A DNA stretch of 64,000 bases from Lewinellaceae bacterium (GTDB taxonomy: Bacteria; Bacteroidota; Bacteroidia; Chitinophagales; Saprospiraceae), in contig JADJSY010000006.1 in NCBI GenBank assembly GCA_016711435.1, positions 62,001 to 126,000 on the forward strand, read 5' to 3'. This document shows, in pieces, positions 34,322 through 42,877 of the stretch. The stretch's first letter is position 1; the number at the start of each line of letters is the position of its first letter. The notes beneath the pieces were generated by a model. It was given only the letters and a program-made list of their open reading frames with translations. It made no database searches and was not told the origin of the DNA. The position numbers and the translations under genes were made by a program.

Positions 34322-35491
34322 ATGAAATACTTTCTTTTTACACTCTTATTCAATATTACAAGTTTTTTTGCCGCCGCCCAGACAGATAGCGTTTCCACCG
34401 GCTTGTCAGCCGGCGAAAAAATCGTTGCAGCGCGTAAAGAGTTGATCACTTCTTTTCTAGCAGAAGATTATGTGAGCACCGGCCTGTGGATGGATTCATT
34501 GCGCAACCTGGAGAACATCGAATACATAGGACTGGTGTGGGACGAACGCTGGCTACTCTACTACTGGACAGAATCGTATGGCAATCTTTTTGAGGAAGTG
34601 GCCAATTTCAGTGAAATGGAGCGCACGATTGATGACCTGAGGAATCAACCGCCGCAGGACAGCATGTTTGAATGGCTGGATTTTGTATTGCACGAAAGGC
34701 GGTTCGATATGTTCCAGAGTATCCAGAAAGCCTTTTTGAATGAAGAAGAAAAAGCGTTCACTACCCTGTTACTCGAATACCTGCTCCGGCTCGAACATGA
34801 CGAAGCAGAATGGGCCGCTCGCCTGGAGACGTTTTTAAAACGGTATCCGGATTCGCGCTTCGGAAATTATATCTCCTATATAAAACCCAAAATCAAAAAA
34901 AGACCTGAAAATCCTGTCGGTTTCGGTTTAGACTTTTTACTGACGCAGGGGAACTGGCGCGACCAGTTAGAACGTACCCTTCGACCTGCTTTCGGCGTGG
35001 ATTTCGGCATTATGCTCTGGCAGAAACGCTGGAGTTATATGTTTCGTATGGCGATTACCGGCCAGAAACTGGGCCGTGATATTGAAAGAGCCCCGGGTGA
35101 TGTCTGGCCTAAGGGAGAGTCGTCCGTCTATTTAACGCCATCACTCGATCTGGGCTTTGCGATCATCAATAAGCCAAATTTTCGATTCTCCCCTTCCGTT
35201 GGGGTCGGTTTTGCCACCCTCAAACCTACCACGATAGAAGATGACGACGGCAACACGATTAGTGAATACCCGGGGTTTACTTTCAGAAGCGGAGTGTTCA
35301 ATACAAGCCTCAGTTTCGATGTTAAATTGCACGAGATCGATGAGTCCGAAGTTTTTGAAAATTCGGCCAAAGGCTACGGCGCTATTCGGGCGCGTATGGG
35401 ATACCGCTGGATGAATCTGGGCAAAAAAAATCCAATATTGGTGGGCGACACGTTTTTCTTCGCGATTGGTTATGCCTTTTTCATCCGTTAA
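34322..35491 (+). CDS. Uncharacterised exported protein, probably with an outer-membrane barrel C-terminus
   Basis: 389 residues. A signal peptide (MKYFLFTLLFNITSFFAAAQ) is followed by a helical stretch to about residue 195 (SLRNLENIEYIGLVWDERWLL, LLEYLLRLEHDEAEWAARL). The second half is beta-rich with alternating hydrophobic strands (GFGLDFLLTQGNW, VYLTPSLDLGFAI, FRFSPSVGVGFATL) and ends in FFFAIGYAFFIR, like an outer-membrane strand. It probably shares a transcript with dapF. I do not recognise a named family. Confidence 0.6.
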   Translation: MKYFLFTLLFNITSFFAAAQTDSVSTGLSAGEKIVAARKELITSFLAEDYVSTGLWMDSLRNLENIEYIGLVWDERWLLYYWTESYGNLFEEVANFSEMERTIDDLRNQPPQDSMFEWLDFVLHERRFDMFQSIQKAFLNEEEKAFTTLLLEYLLRLEHDEAEWAARLETFLKRYPDSRFGNYISYIKPKIKKRPENPVGFGLDFLLTQGNWRDQLERTLRPAFGVDFGIMLWQKRWSYMFRMAITGQKLGRDIERAPGDVWPKGESSVYLTPSLDLGFAIINKPNFRFSPSVGVGFATLKPTTIEDDDGNTISEYPGFTFRSGVFNTSLSFDVKLHEIDESEVFENSAKGYGAIRARMGYRWMNLGKKNPILVGDTFFFAIGYAFFIR

Positions 35492-35595
35492 AAAAGAATA
35501 ACGACTGACGACTTCGCACTGAAGACTTCGGACTAATTTGATAAAACCATAAATTCGTCCGTCCTTTGCGGCTCTTTTTGCTGATCCGACTTGCG

Positions 35596-37410
35596 ATGTT
35601 TCAACTGTTACGCTATTACGCACCCTACAAAAAACTACTTGCACTGGCTGTATTGTGCAATTTGCTGATGTCAGTTTTTATGGTCGTCAGCATCCCGGTA
35701 TTACAGCCGTTTTTACAAATACTCTTCAATCGGGAAACGCCATCCGATGCAGGCACTGCCATTGCAACAGGCAGCAGTTTTGAGGGTTTTGAAATCCGCA
35801 GCAAGTTGTTTTTCAACCAGTTAATAGCTGAACAAGGCCGGGAAAAAGCCCTGCTGATGGTGTGCGCAATGTTGGTGCTGGTATTTTTGGGTAAAAACCT
35901 GTTCCGATACCTTTCGCTGTATTTTCTCGCGCCGGTGCGCAACGGCATAGTCCGCGATTTCAGGCAAAAAATGGTGAATAAAATGCTGGATTTGCCGCTT
36001 TCTTTTTTTTCCAATGAAAGAAAAGGCGATCTGATGAGTCGTTTTACGGCAGATGTCCAGGAAATCGAGTGGAGCATAGTCGGCGTCATGGAAGCCATTG
36101 TACGCGAACCCATTGTCATAGTGGGGAGTCTTGCTTTTATGTTGTACATCTCACCGTCGCTGACTATGTTTGTTTTCGGCCTGCTGCTTTTTACAGGCCT
36201 CATTATCGGCGGCATCGGGCGCACCTTGCGCAAGCAATCCGGGGAAGCGCAAACGCGACTGGGATATATTGTTTCGCTTGTGGAGGAAACGCTGGGCGGC
36301 CTTCGGATCATCAAGGGATTTAATGCGGAGGCTTATCAGCGCGAGCGGTTTGCAAAGGAAAACCGCGCTTATGCAAGTACCCTGACGCGCATATACCGCC
36401 GCCGCGACATTGCCTCTCCACTGTCGGAGTTTTTAGGAATTACGGTAGTATCCGTGCTGCTATGGTACGGTTCAAAGCAGGTTTTTTCGGGCACCTTGTC
36501 CGCCGAAACGTTTATCACCTTCCTCTATGCTTTTTTTAACGTCATCGACCCGGCCAAATCCTTTTCTTCTGCTATTTACAGCATACGCAAAGGCATGGGG
36601 GCTGTAGAACGCGTTCAATCTGTCTTAAATGCCGACCTCCTGATCCGGGACAGTGAGAACGCGCTGGAAATCAAGGCATTTAAAGAGCAGATCGAATTTA
36701 AAAACGTCTCTTTTCAATATCAGAATGCAGACCGGGCTGCGTTGGAAAACATCAGCCTAACTATTCCGCGTGGAAAAATGGTGGCCCTCGTTGGCGCTTC
36801 CGGCGCCGGAAAAAGTACGATCGCCGATTTGTTGCCCCGCTTTTACGATGTGGGCGCCGGACAGATTCTGGTGGACGGGATCGATATTCGCCAGTTGCGC
36901 ACCCGCGACCTGCGCGCACTCATGGGTATTGTCAGTCAGGAAGCCGTTTTATTTAATGACTCGGTGCGCAACAATATCGCATTCGGCAATGAAAACATAA
37001 CAGATGAAGCCATCGAAGCGGCTGCCAAAGCGGCGAATGCGCATGAATTCATCGTACAAATGCCGGATGGATATCAATCTAATATCGGCGACCGCGGCAG
37101 CAAACTAAGCGGCGGACAGCGCCAGCGCCTGACCATTGCCCGTGCTTTGTTAAAAAATCCGCCGATTTTAATTCTCGACGAGGCAACGTCTGCCCTCGAT
37201 TCGGAGTCTGAACAATTAGTACAATACGCACTGGAACGCCTGCTGGAAAACAGAACGGCCCTGGTGATTGCGCACCGCCTGAGTACTGTGCTCGACGCCG
37301 ACGAAATCCTGGTGCTGGATCAGGGGAAAATTGTAGAACGCGGCACACATGAACAACTCATGGCAGAGGGACATATTTACTGTAAACTAGTAGAATTACA
37401 AGCTCTTTAG
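35596..37410 (+). CDS. ABC exporter, MsbA-like (fused membrane and ATPase domains)
   Basis: 604 residues from ATG 35596 (MFQLLRYYAPYKKLL); the upstream TTG frame adds no family sequence. Six membrane helices in residues about 15-310 form the exporter domain. The ATPase follows: Walker A GASGAGKST at 400-408, signature LSGGQRQR from 504, Walker B ILILDEATSALD and the H-loop VIAHRLST. This is the heterodimer/homodimer exporter class that includes the lipid A flippase MsbA; lipid A export is likely but not proven by sequence. Confidence 0.9.
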   Translation: MFQLLRYYAPYKKLLALAVLCNLLMSVFMVVSIPVLQPFLQILFNRETPSDAGTAIATGSSFEGFEIRSKLFFNQLIAEQGREKALLMVCAMLVLVFLGKNLFRYLSLYFLAPVRNGIVRDFRQKMVNKMLDLPLSFFSNERKGDLMSRFTADVQEIEWSIVGVMEAIVREPIVIVGSLAFMLYISPSLTMFVFGLLLFTGLIIGGIGRTLRKQSGEAQTRLGYIVSLVEETLGGLRIIKGFNAEAYQRERFAKENRAYASTLTRIYRRRDIASPLSEFLGITVVSVLLWYGSKQVFSGTLSAETFITFLYAFFNVIDPAKSFSSAIYSIRKGMGAVERVQSVLNADLLIRDSENALEIKAFKEQIEFKNVSFQYQNADRAALENISLTIPRGKMVALVGASGAGKSTIADLLPRFYDVGAGQILVDGIDIRQLRTRDLRALMGIVSQEAVLFNDSVRNNIAFGNENITDEAIEAAAKAANAHEFIVQMPDGYQSNIGDRGSKLSGGQRQRLTIARALLKNPPILILDEATSALDSESEQLVQYALERLLENRTALVIAHRLSTVLDADEILVLDQGKIVERGTHEQLMAEGHIYCKLVELQAL

Positions 37411-37490
37411 AAAGGTCTCGGAGTTCAGATTAATTTTTGATAATGTCGTGCATTTTTCATCGGGCGCATTTTTTGCAACAAAAACCGGCG

Positions 37491-37498
37491 TACCTTTG
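37491..37498 (+). promoter_or_regulatory. -7 box that decides the start of the next gene
   Basis: TACCTTTG matches TAnnTTTG. The transcript would start near 37505, so the ATG at 37504 could not be used and the ATG at 37555, which opens the signal peptide, is the likely start. Confidence 0.55.
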
Positions 37499-37554
37499 AA
37501 GCCATGGACAAGTTCCTGTTTAATCAACTTTATTTTCAATTATCAAACCATCCG

Positions 37555-38700
37555 ATGAGACGAATGTTACTGGCCCTCTTTACTGCCCTGTGCTTCAGTT
37601 CTTCCGCCCAAATTACCATTACTGCGGCCACTTTTCCTGCGGTAGGCGATACGTTCAAAATTGCTTTTGACATGAACCCGCCGACAAGTATCAATCCGGC
37701 GACTGCTCCTGGTGGCAATCAATTATGGGACTTCACTGGCCTGGACGTATCTCAAACAGACGAAATCATTTATCAGTCCGCAGACGCAGGTGTCAATTCG
37801 ATGAGTTTCCCAGGGGGAGATCTGGCCGTCATCGGCGCCAATGGAGAAACGTTTTACAATATTACCAACACTCAATTTCAGACCTTGGGTTATGCAGGCG
37901 CCGACCCTGCCAACCTCGGTATTCAGGTGATGGCTAAGTTCAGCCCGGCAATTATCGAGCGCCGCGCGCCGCTGAATTTTTTCGATTTTAACGCACAAAC
38001 GGCAAATCTTAACCTGCCATTTTCGACGGACCAGTTGCCCCCAGCCTTACTTGCAGGCTTGCCGATACAGCCCGATTCTATTCGGGTGCGTATCAGCACC
38101 AATCGCCTGGAAGTTGTCGACGGCTGGGGTATCTGCCAGATACCGGGCGGTTCCTATCCTGTTTTGCGCCAGAAGCGTACAGACTACACCACTACCGGCC
38201 TGGATGTCAAAGTGCCCTTTCTGGGCTGGATAGACTTGTCTACACTCATCGGAAGTGGCGGTGGCGGTGGCCTGGGTAATTTTATCGGGACGGATACCAC
38301 GCTCACTTACCGCTTTTACAGTGGAACGGAAAAACAGGAAATCGCCGTAGCCACCATGAGTAATGATCTTTCAACGGTGGAATCTGTGCGTTATTTAAAC
38401 AACGAGACTGTAGCCGCTCCTGAAGTGGATGCGCCCGGCGCAGCCAATATCCAGGCCTTCCCCAATCCAGCCGTCGAACGCGTTCGTTTCGATTGCACCA
38501 ACTTGCCGGCGGAAGAATACACCCTGAAGATTTTCAATATCATCGGGAAAGTGGTATGGAAACAAAATTATGTGATTACCGGCAACCGTTCGGTAATCCT
38601 CGAACTGGAAGATTTCAGAAAAGGCACTTATCTCTATAGCCTGATTGACAGCAAGGGGAACATTATCGGAACCAAAAGGTTGGTGGTTTTGAAACCCTGA
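37555..38700 (+). CDS. Exported protein with T9SS type A sorting domain
   Basis: 381 residues starting MRRMLLALFTALCFSSSAQ, a clear signal peptide. The central part (about 20-300) is beta-rich and not recognised; it contains GNQLWDFTGLDVS near the start, as in other Bacteroidota surface proteins of unknown role, and a Gly-rich stretch (GSGGGGGLGNF). The last 80 residues form a T9SS sorting domain (AFPNPAVERVRFDC, LKIFNIIGKVVWKQ, KGTYLYSLIDSKG). It should be exported across the outer membrane. It is followed by a strong terminator. Confidence 0.78.
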   Translation: MRRMLLALFTALCFSSSAQITITAATFPAVGDTFKIAFDMNPPTSINPATAPGGNQLWDFTGLDVSQTDEIIYQSADAGVNSMSFPGGDLAVIGANGETFYNITNTQFQTLGYAGADPANLGIQVMAKFSPAIIERRAPLNFFDFNAQTANLNLPFSTDQLPPALLAGLPIQPDSIRVRISTNRLEVVDGWGICQIPGGSYPVLRQKRTDYTTTGLDVKVPFLGWIDLSTLIGSGGGGGLGNFIGTDTTLTYRFYSGTEKQEIAVATMSNDLSTVESVRYLNNETVAAPEVDAPGAANIQAFPNPAVERVRFDCTNLPAEEYTLKIFNIIGKVVWKQNYVITGNRSVILELEDFRKGTYLYSLIDSKGNIIGTKRLVVLKP

Positions 38701-38730
38701 TTTTGGTTAAATCTGGTTAAAGTAAGTTAG

Positions 38731-38764
38731 AAAAAGGTGAATGCAGCGCTGCATTCACCTTTTT
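38731..38764. terminator. Perfect bidirectional terminator
   Basis: AAAAAGGTGAATGCAGC and its exact complement form a 17-bp stem with no unpaired loop bases and a T5 tail. It lies 30 bp after the T9SS substrate gene. Confidence 0.85.
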
Positions 38765-38856
38765 CTATTGTGTATATGCAGCCCAGCCTGTAACCTTGTT
38801 GTCAGTTTCAACGTCAAGTAATCATTCTTCACAACAAATCAACAGAACCACAACTT

Positions 38857-39483
38857 ATGAAGCACACCAAGTCCTTTTTGTTCGTTCTTTCTCTGCTTCT
38901 TTCTTCCACCCTCTCTTTTGGACAACGAGAGGAAACTGTTCTGGGCGAACGGGGCTGGGGTTTCTCCGGTATATGGGGAGGCTATCACCATCAATACACG
39001 TCTTACGGTAATTCAGACCAGTTTAACCGGGGCGGTTTTTTCGGTTTTGAATTCGGAAAATCATTGACCGTTGGTTGGGGCAACTACCGCGTCACTGACC
39101 CATTTAACTGGCAAGGCGCTGAAAACCAACGGTTTGACTTCAAGTGGAACACTTTCAAACTCGGGTACGCTTTTTTACCTTATAAAGCGATTCACCCTGT
39201 TGTAAATTTTGATTTCGGAAGGGGAAAAATCAATCTTTCCGGAGCGGAAGACCGCGTTTTTGTCATGCAACCCTCCGCTGGCGTCGACATCAATGTTTTC
39301 CGTTGGTTCCGGCTCGGCCTGGAAGGCGGATATCGCTTTGTAAATGATAATGACATTGCCGCTATCCAGGATACGCATCTCAGTGGCGCTTACGGCCAGG
39401 CAAGTCTTAAATTTGGTTTCTCCTGGGGACGATTCCACAAACGCAAATCCACGAAAGACTACCGCAGAAACGACGAAGATTAG
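38857..39483 (+). CDS. Uncharacterised outer-membrane barrel-like protein
   Basis: 208 residues. Signal peptide MKHTKSFLFVLSLLLSS...SFGQ. The body has alternating strands (WGFSGIWGGYHHQYT, FFGFEFGKSLTVGWGNY, FKLGYAFLPYKAIHPVV, FRLGLEGGYRFVND) typical of small eight-strand outer-membrane barrels. No specific family assigned. The final residues are basic (KRKSTKDYRRNDED), unusual for a barrel end, and may lie in the periplasm. Confidence 0.65.
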   Translation: MKHTKSFLFVLSLLLSSTLSFGQREETVLGERGWGFSGIWGGYHHQYTSYGNSDQFNRGGFFGFEFGKSLTVGWGNYRVTDPFNWQGAENQRFDFKWNTFKLGYAFLPYKAIHPVVNFDFGRGKINLSGAEDRVFVMQPSAGVDINVFRWFRLGLEGGYRFVNDNDIAAIQDTHLSGAYGQASLKFGFSWGRFHKRKSTKDYRRNDED

Positions 39484-39498
39484 GTTTTTTAGGTTGAT

Positions 39499-39580
39499 AA
39501 AAGGTTGATGAGGGTTGATATACAACCACTCGAAAGAGGTCCATTTTCGAGTGGTTGTATATCAACCCTCATCAACCTTT
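39499..39580. repeat. Palindromic GGTTGATGAGGG element
   Basis: Arms AAAGGTTGATGAGGGTTG then ATATACAACCACTCGAAA face exact complements (TTTCGAGTGGTTGTATAT, then CAACCCTCATCAACCTTT) around a loop of about 9 bases. Extra ATAAACCCTCATCAACTTAT words follow to 39605, the same words as in the element at 16223. It begins a few bases after the barrel gene's stop. Confidence 0.88.
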
Positions 39581-39631
39581 ATAAACCCTCATCAACTTAT
39601 AAACTCATAAACCAATAACCCCACAAACCCT

Positions 39632-39639
39632 TACCTTTG
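39632..39639 (+). promoter_or_regulatory. -7 box of the DUF5683 gene
   Basis: TACCTTTG matches TAnnTTTG and ends only four bases before the ATG at 39644. If used, the mRNA would be leaderless or nearly so. Confidence 0.5.
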
Positions 39640-39643
39640 TCAA

Positions 39644-40288
39644 ATGAAATTTCGCAACATCCTCCTCCTCTTATCGGTCATTCTAAATACGTCCGTATTG
39701 CATGCGCAGGAGCCTGCCGCACCGGTTATCGTATTACCGGATTCAACGGCCATGGCTGCGGCCGATTCCGGCGGAGTAGTTCCGATAGAACGCTCCGGAT
39801 TCATACGCCGTTTTTTTACAGATAAATATCCCAATCCGCGCAAAGCCGCCTTCTTATCGCTGGCTTTACCAGGCGCGGGCCAGGCTTACAATAAAAGCTG
39901 GTGGAAACTGCCCATCGTGTACGGGGCACTGGGAGGTATGGTCTGGTTTGAGGTGGATAATGTAAAACAGTTTCGCAAGCTGCGGGATAATTACAAATTG
40001 CTGGTAGACGGCGACGATAATACCAATCCTACGGAAGCGCCTTATGATCGTATCGATGCTACCTCCATGAAAAAATACCGCGATCAATGGCGGAGATATG
40101 TTGAACAAACTTCCCTCGCTTTGGGTTTGGTGTATTTATTGACCGCTGCCGATGCATTTGTGGATGCGCATTTACACAGTTTCGATGTAAGTGACGACCT
40201 CAGTTTACGGGTGGTACCCAAAGCGCAAACTGTACCGATGGGAGGCCCCGTATTCGGGGTAGGTATTCAGTTGGGGCTGGGCCGATAA
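39644..40288 (+). CDS. DUF5683 membrane protein
   Basis: 214 residues with a signal peptide (MKFRNILLLLSVILNTSVLHAQ). The DUF5683 core runs from NPRKAAFLSLALPGAGQAYNK to YLLTAADAFVDAHLHSFDVS and has two or three hydrophobic segments. The family is found throughout Bacteroidota and has no established function. The stop TAA (40286-40288) is part of a GATAACCAATAAC repeat word that continues up to the start of the next gene. Confidence 0.85.
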   Translation: MKFRNILLLLSVILNTSVLHAQEPAAPVIVLPDSTAMAAADSGGVVPIERSGFIRRFFTDKYPNPRKAAFLSLALPGAGQAYNKSWWKLPIVYGALGGMVWFEVDNVKQFRKLRDNYKLLVDGDDNTNPTEAPYDRIDATSMKKYRDQWRRYVEQTSLALGLVYLLTAADAFVDAHLHSFDVSDDLSLRVVPKAQTVPMGGPVFGVGIQLGLGR

Positions 40289-40316
40289 CCAATAACTAAT
40301 AACGGATAACTACTTA
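40284..40316. repeat. GATAACCAATAACTAATAAC word between DUF5683 and rhomboid genes
   Basis: The word GATAACCAATAACTAATAAC then GGATAACTACTTA fills the whole 31-base gap and provides the stop codon of the left gene. It is almost identical to the copy ahead of the gene at 59963. Confidence 0.8.
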
Positions 40317-40319
40317 CCA

Positions 40320-41120
40320 TTGAGCGCTTTTATCGACAGTGAAACGGACAGCCTCGAACTGACCCGAAAACATTTTTACGATAGCATCCGATTTCCGCTT
40401 TTTGTGGTGGCCATGATCTGGCTGGTACAATTGTATCAGTGGATATCCGGTTTCGATCCCGGTATGTATGGCATCATGTCGCGCCGTATCTGGGGCTTGC
40501 AGGGTATTTTAACCGGCCCTTTGGTACATGGCAGCTGGGGGCACCTGGCATCCAACAGCCTGCCTTTGTTTGTACTCACCGCTATGACTTTGTATTTCTA
40601 CCGCAAAGTAGGCATGCGCGCTTTTTGGACTATTTATTTACTTACAGGTGTATCTGTCTGGTTGTTTGCAAGGCCCGTGTCGCATATCGGGGCCAGTGGG
40701 ATTGTGTATGGTCTCGTTTCGTTTATTTTCTGGAATGGTATTTTTCGTCGCAGCCTGCGCTCCATTATGCTGGCTGCCATCGTTATGATCTTGTACAGCG
40801 GGATGTTTATGGGTATTCTGCCGGAGCAGGAAGGTATTTCCTGGGAAAGCCATTTACTGGGCAGCCTGGTGGGTATTTTCACTTCTTTCTGGTTTAAAAC
40901 TGAACTGGAAGAAGAAGAAGCGCACCCCGATGACCCTTTTGCGGACGAACGCAATCAGGAAAAACAATACTTTTTACCCCGCGATATTTTTGACAAAACA
41001 AAAGCCCAGCGCTTTGCCGAAGCAGAAGCGCGAAGATTGGAAGCAGAAAAAGAACAATCCTCAGGAGACGATCACCAGCGCTTTTTTCCGCCTTTCTGGA
41101 ACCAAAACCAGACTTGGTGA
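40320..41120 (+). CDS. Rhomboid-family intramembrane serine protease
   Basis: 266 residues, six membrane segments in the first 195 residues. Motifs: HGSWGHLASNS (His75, Asn79 of the oxyanion region), GASG with catalytic Ser126, and SHLLG with catalytic His178. It cleaves membrane proteins within the bilayer. The C-terminal 70 residues are charged and cytoplasmic (LEEEEAHPDDPFADE, AEAEARRLEAEKE). The start is TTG at 40320; the context CATTGAGC would give an ATG if one T were extra, so the start may reflect a sequence error. Confidence 0.85.
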   Translation: MSAFIDSETDSLELTRKHFYDSIRFPLFVVAMIWLVQLYQWISGFDPGMYGIMSRRIWGLQGILTGPLVHGSWGHLASNSLPLFVLTAMTLYFYRKVGMRAFWTIYLLTGVSVWLFARPVSHIGASGIVYGLVSFIFWNGIFRRSLRSIMLAAIVMILYSGMFMGILPEQEGISWESHLLGSLVGIFTSFWFKTELEEEEAHPDDPFADERNQEKQYFLPRDIFDKTKAQRFAEAEARRLEAEKEQSSGDDHQRFFPPFWNQNQTW

Positions 41121-41126
41121 AGTACA

Positions 41127-41347
41127 AAGGGCAAAACATGAGTCATCCGGATTTTTGTAGCGACTCTTAGTACGCACAGGCACAATTTTTATTGATGATT
41201 GCTTATTGACAATTGATGATTTTTGATGCAGGGTGGCATCTTCACACATCAAAAATCATCAATTGTCAATAAGCAATCATCAATAAAATTTTGCCGGTGC
41301 GTCTAAGAGTCGCTACAAAATCCGGGATGACTCATGTTTTGCCCCTT
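41127..41347. repeat. About 220-bp nested palindrome, copy 1
   Basis: Outer arms AAGGGCAAAACATGAGTCAT / ATGACTCATGTTTTGCCC, then TTTTGTAGCGACTCTTAG / complement, then inner arms TTTATTGATGATTGCTTATT and TGACAATTGATGATTTTTGA with exact complements. The loop is about 20 bases. It fills the convergent gap between the rhomboid gene and a GH73 gene. A closely related second copy lies at 60237-60445. Confidence 0.93.
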
Positions 41348-41362
41348 GCCCTTTGCCTTTTG

Positions 41363-41962
41363 CTATTTGTTTAAATCTCCAGACAGCTCATGCAGGCGGT
41401 ACGTCCCAATTACCCGGCGGATTTTATTGGCCCACTCAGGATCGCGCGCATAACCAGGTTCGTATTCCCAACTTTTTTTGCCTGTTTTGGGAGAAAGACC
41501 CGCCAAAAAACATTCACTATCACCGGAAGGACAACGCAGTGCATCGGCAAACCACTTGCGACTGCGCAGAAAACCGGCAAAATCACGAACCGCTTCGCCC
41601 GGATCCGAGTATTGACTGAATGGCGTCATTTTCCCTTCATGCCACATCATAAATTTCTCCCCTTTCCAAATAGTAGTCGCCTTCATGCCAAACGGGTTTT
41701 TGGCTTTCTGGTATAAATAGCTGCTGAATCCGGCTGATTCCAGGATAGCCAGCCCGACAAAAACGCTGGCAGGGATACCTTCATTTTGCTCCAATACCAT
41801 GGCTTCCCGCATAAATGCTTCCACAGTACTCTTGGGCGTGCCAAATGAATCGGAAACTACGCTTGCGATTGTTTTAAGAGAAGAAGGAAGTGGATTCTGG
41901 GCGTTGAGAACGTTTAAAGTCAGGCAATAAGCGATTAAAATAAACGACACTGAAATTCTCAT
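41363..41962 (-). CDS. Exported GH73-type glucosaminidase
   Basis: 199 residues, signal peptide MRISVSFILIAYCLTLNVLNA. The whole mature part is a glucosaminidase domain: EGIPASVFVGLAILESAGFS with the catalytic Glu, KNPFGMKATTIWKGE, FSQYSDPGEAVRDFAGFLRS and YARDPEWANKIRRVI. It is a second enzyme of the type encoded at 16316-17146, but secreted rather than membrane-anchored. It should cleave peptidoglycan. Confidence 0.85.
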   Translation of the reverse strand: MRISVSFILIAYCLTLNVLNAQNPLPSSLKTIASVVSDSFGTPKSTVEAFMREAMVLEQNEGIPASVFVGLAILESAGFSSYLYQKAKNPFGMKATTIWKGEKFMMWHEGKMTPFSQYSDPGEAVRDFAGFLRSRKWFADALRCPSGDSECFLAGLSPKTGKKSWEYEPGYARDPEWANKIRRVIGTYRLHELSGDLNK

Positions 41963-42043
41963 AGTTGGATGGATTGTTTTGACTTCAAAGGCAATATTAC
42001 GCCGGATTCCGGATTAGTCACAAACATCATGCCTTTATGGCAT

Positions 42044-42071
42044 AAAAAAAGCCACGCTTTGCAGCGTGGCT
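42044..42071 (-). terminator. Intrinsic terminator, minus strand
   Basis: On the minus strand AGCCACGCTG CAAAG CGTGGCT is followed by T7. It would end transcripts of the minus-strand gene at 42285-42713 after a 3' region of about 210 bases. I see no gene in that region (42072-42284). Confidence 0.75.
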
Positions 42072-42284
42072 GATGGTTATGGAGCAATCGGGAGTTTATT
42101 AGCCAAAACTAAGCGTAACATCAGGTTAATCGGGCGGAGCTGCAATCCATTACAGGTCAATGATAGAAGTGAAATGAAGCATACTTCCTGTCATGATACA
42201 ACTCTTTACGCTTGGATTATTGGCTTTCATTTGGCACTGTGTTATACAGAATACTCTTAAATTTCCAGGTACTTACAATGGTAT

Positions 42285-42713
42285 TTATTTTTGATATATT
42301 GTAATCAGGTCATTTTTGGTATCAATTTTTACGACTGCTTTATCGAAGGTGCCCATTTGATAGCCTGTGACTACCGTACGGTGCAATTCGTCATCTTTTG
42401 CCTTGTTATTGTATTCTATGACAAATACTTCAGCCGTTTTTAGCCTTAAACGAGCCTTATCCAAATGTTGGGTAGAAGGCGTGAAGGCTGAGATGCCATT
42501 AGGGATTCCCGACAATACGGTCAATTTGTGTCCCACCTCCATTTGCAGCCAAATCACGTCACCGGTCAGTTGCAGATTGATCCTTCCGGCTTCATTATTA
42601 TTGATGGTATCAACAATAATGATAACGTCTGCCCGTGCGGCACTCTGTTCAATGGTGATGAAATAAGGTTCGATTACTTGAAGCGTGCTATAAGTATTCT
42701 TTACGATAGCCAT
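42285..42713 (-). CDS. Uncharacterised 142-residue protein
   Basis: The protein is beta-rich (VIIIVDTINNNEAGRINLQL, HKLTVLSGIPNGI, AEVFVIEYNNKAKDD) with no signal peptide or membrane segment and no family that I recognise. Like the divergent gene at 42878, it is more AT-rich than its surroundings. Good start context and a terminator on its strand support it as real. Confidence 0.55.
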   Translation of the reverse strand: MAIVKNTYSTLQVIEPYFITIEQSAARADVIIIVDTINNNEAGRINLQLTGDVIWLQMEVGHKLTVLSGIPNGISAFTPSTQHLDKARLRLKTAEVFVIEYNNKAKDDELHRTVVTGYQMGTFDKAVVKIDTKNDLITIYQK

Positions 42714-42877
42714 AGCAGGGAAGTTTTATGGTGCAAATCTACTGTTAGTAGCCCTCTTAAAACAAGGGCCAGGAAGAAAATATTAATACTAATTCATCAT
42801 TTTTTTGATAATTTAAATATTTATTATACATTTGTAATTACTTAACAATCAATTTTTTAGTAATTTTTTTTAACATA

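Noticed and set aside
42066..42260. 64-residue plus-strand frame
   Set aside because: It starts inside the terminator hairpin, has no family resemblance and no promoter.
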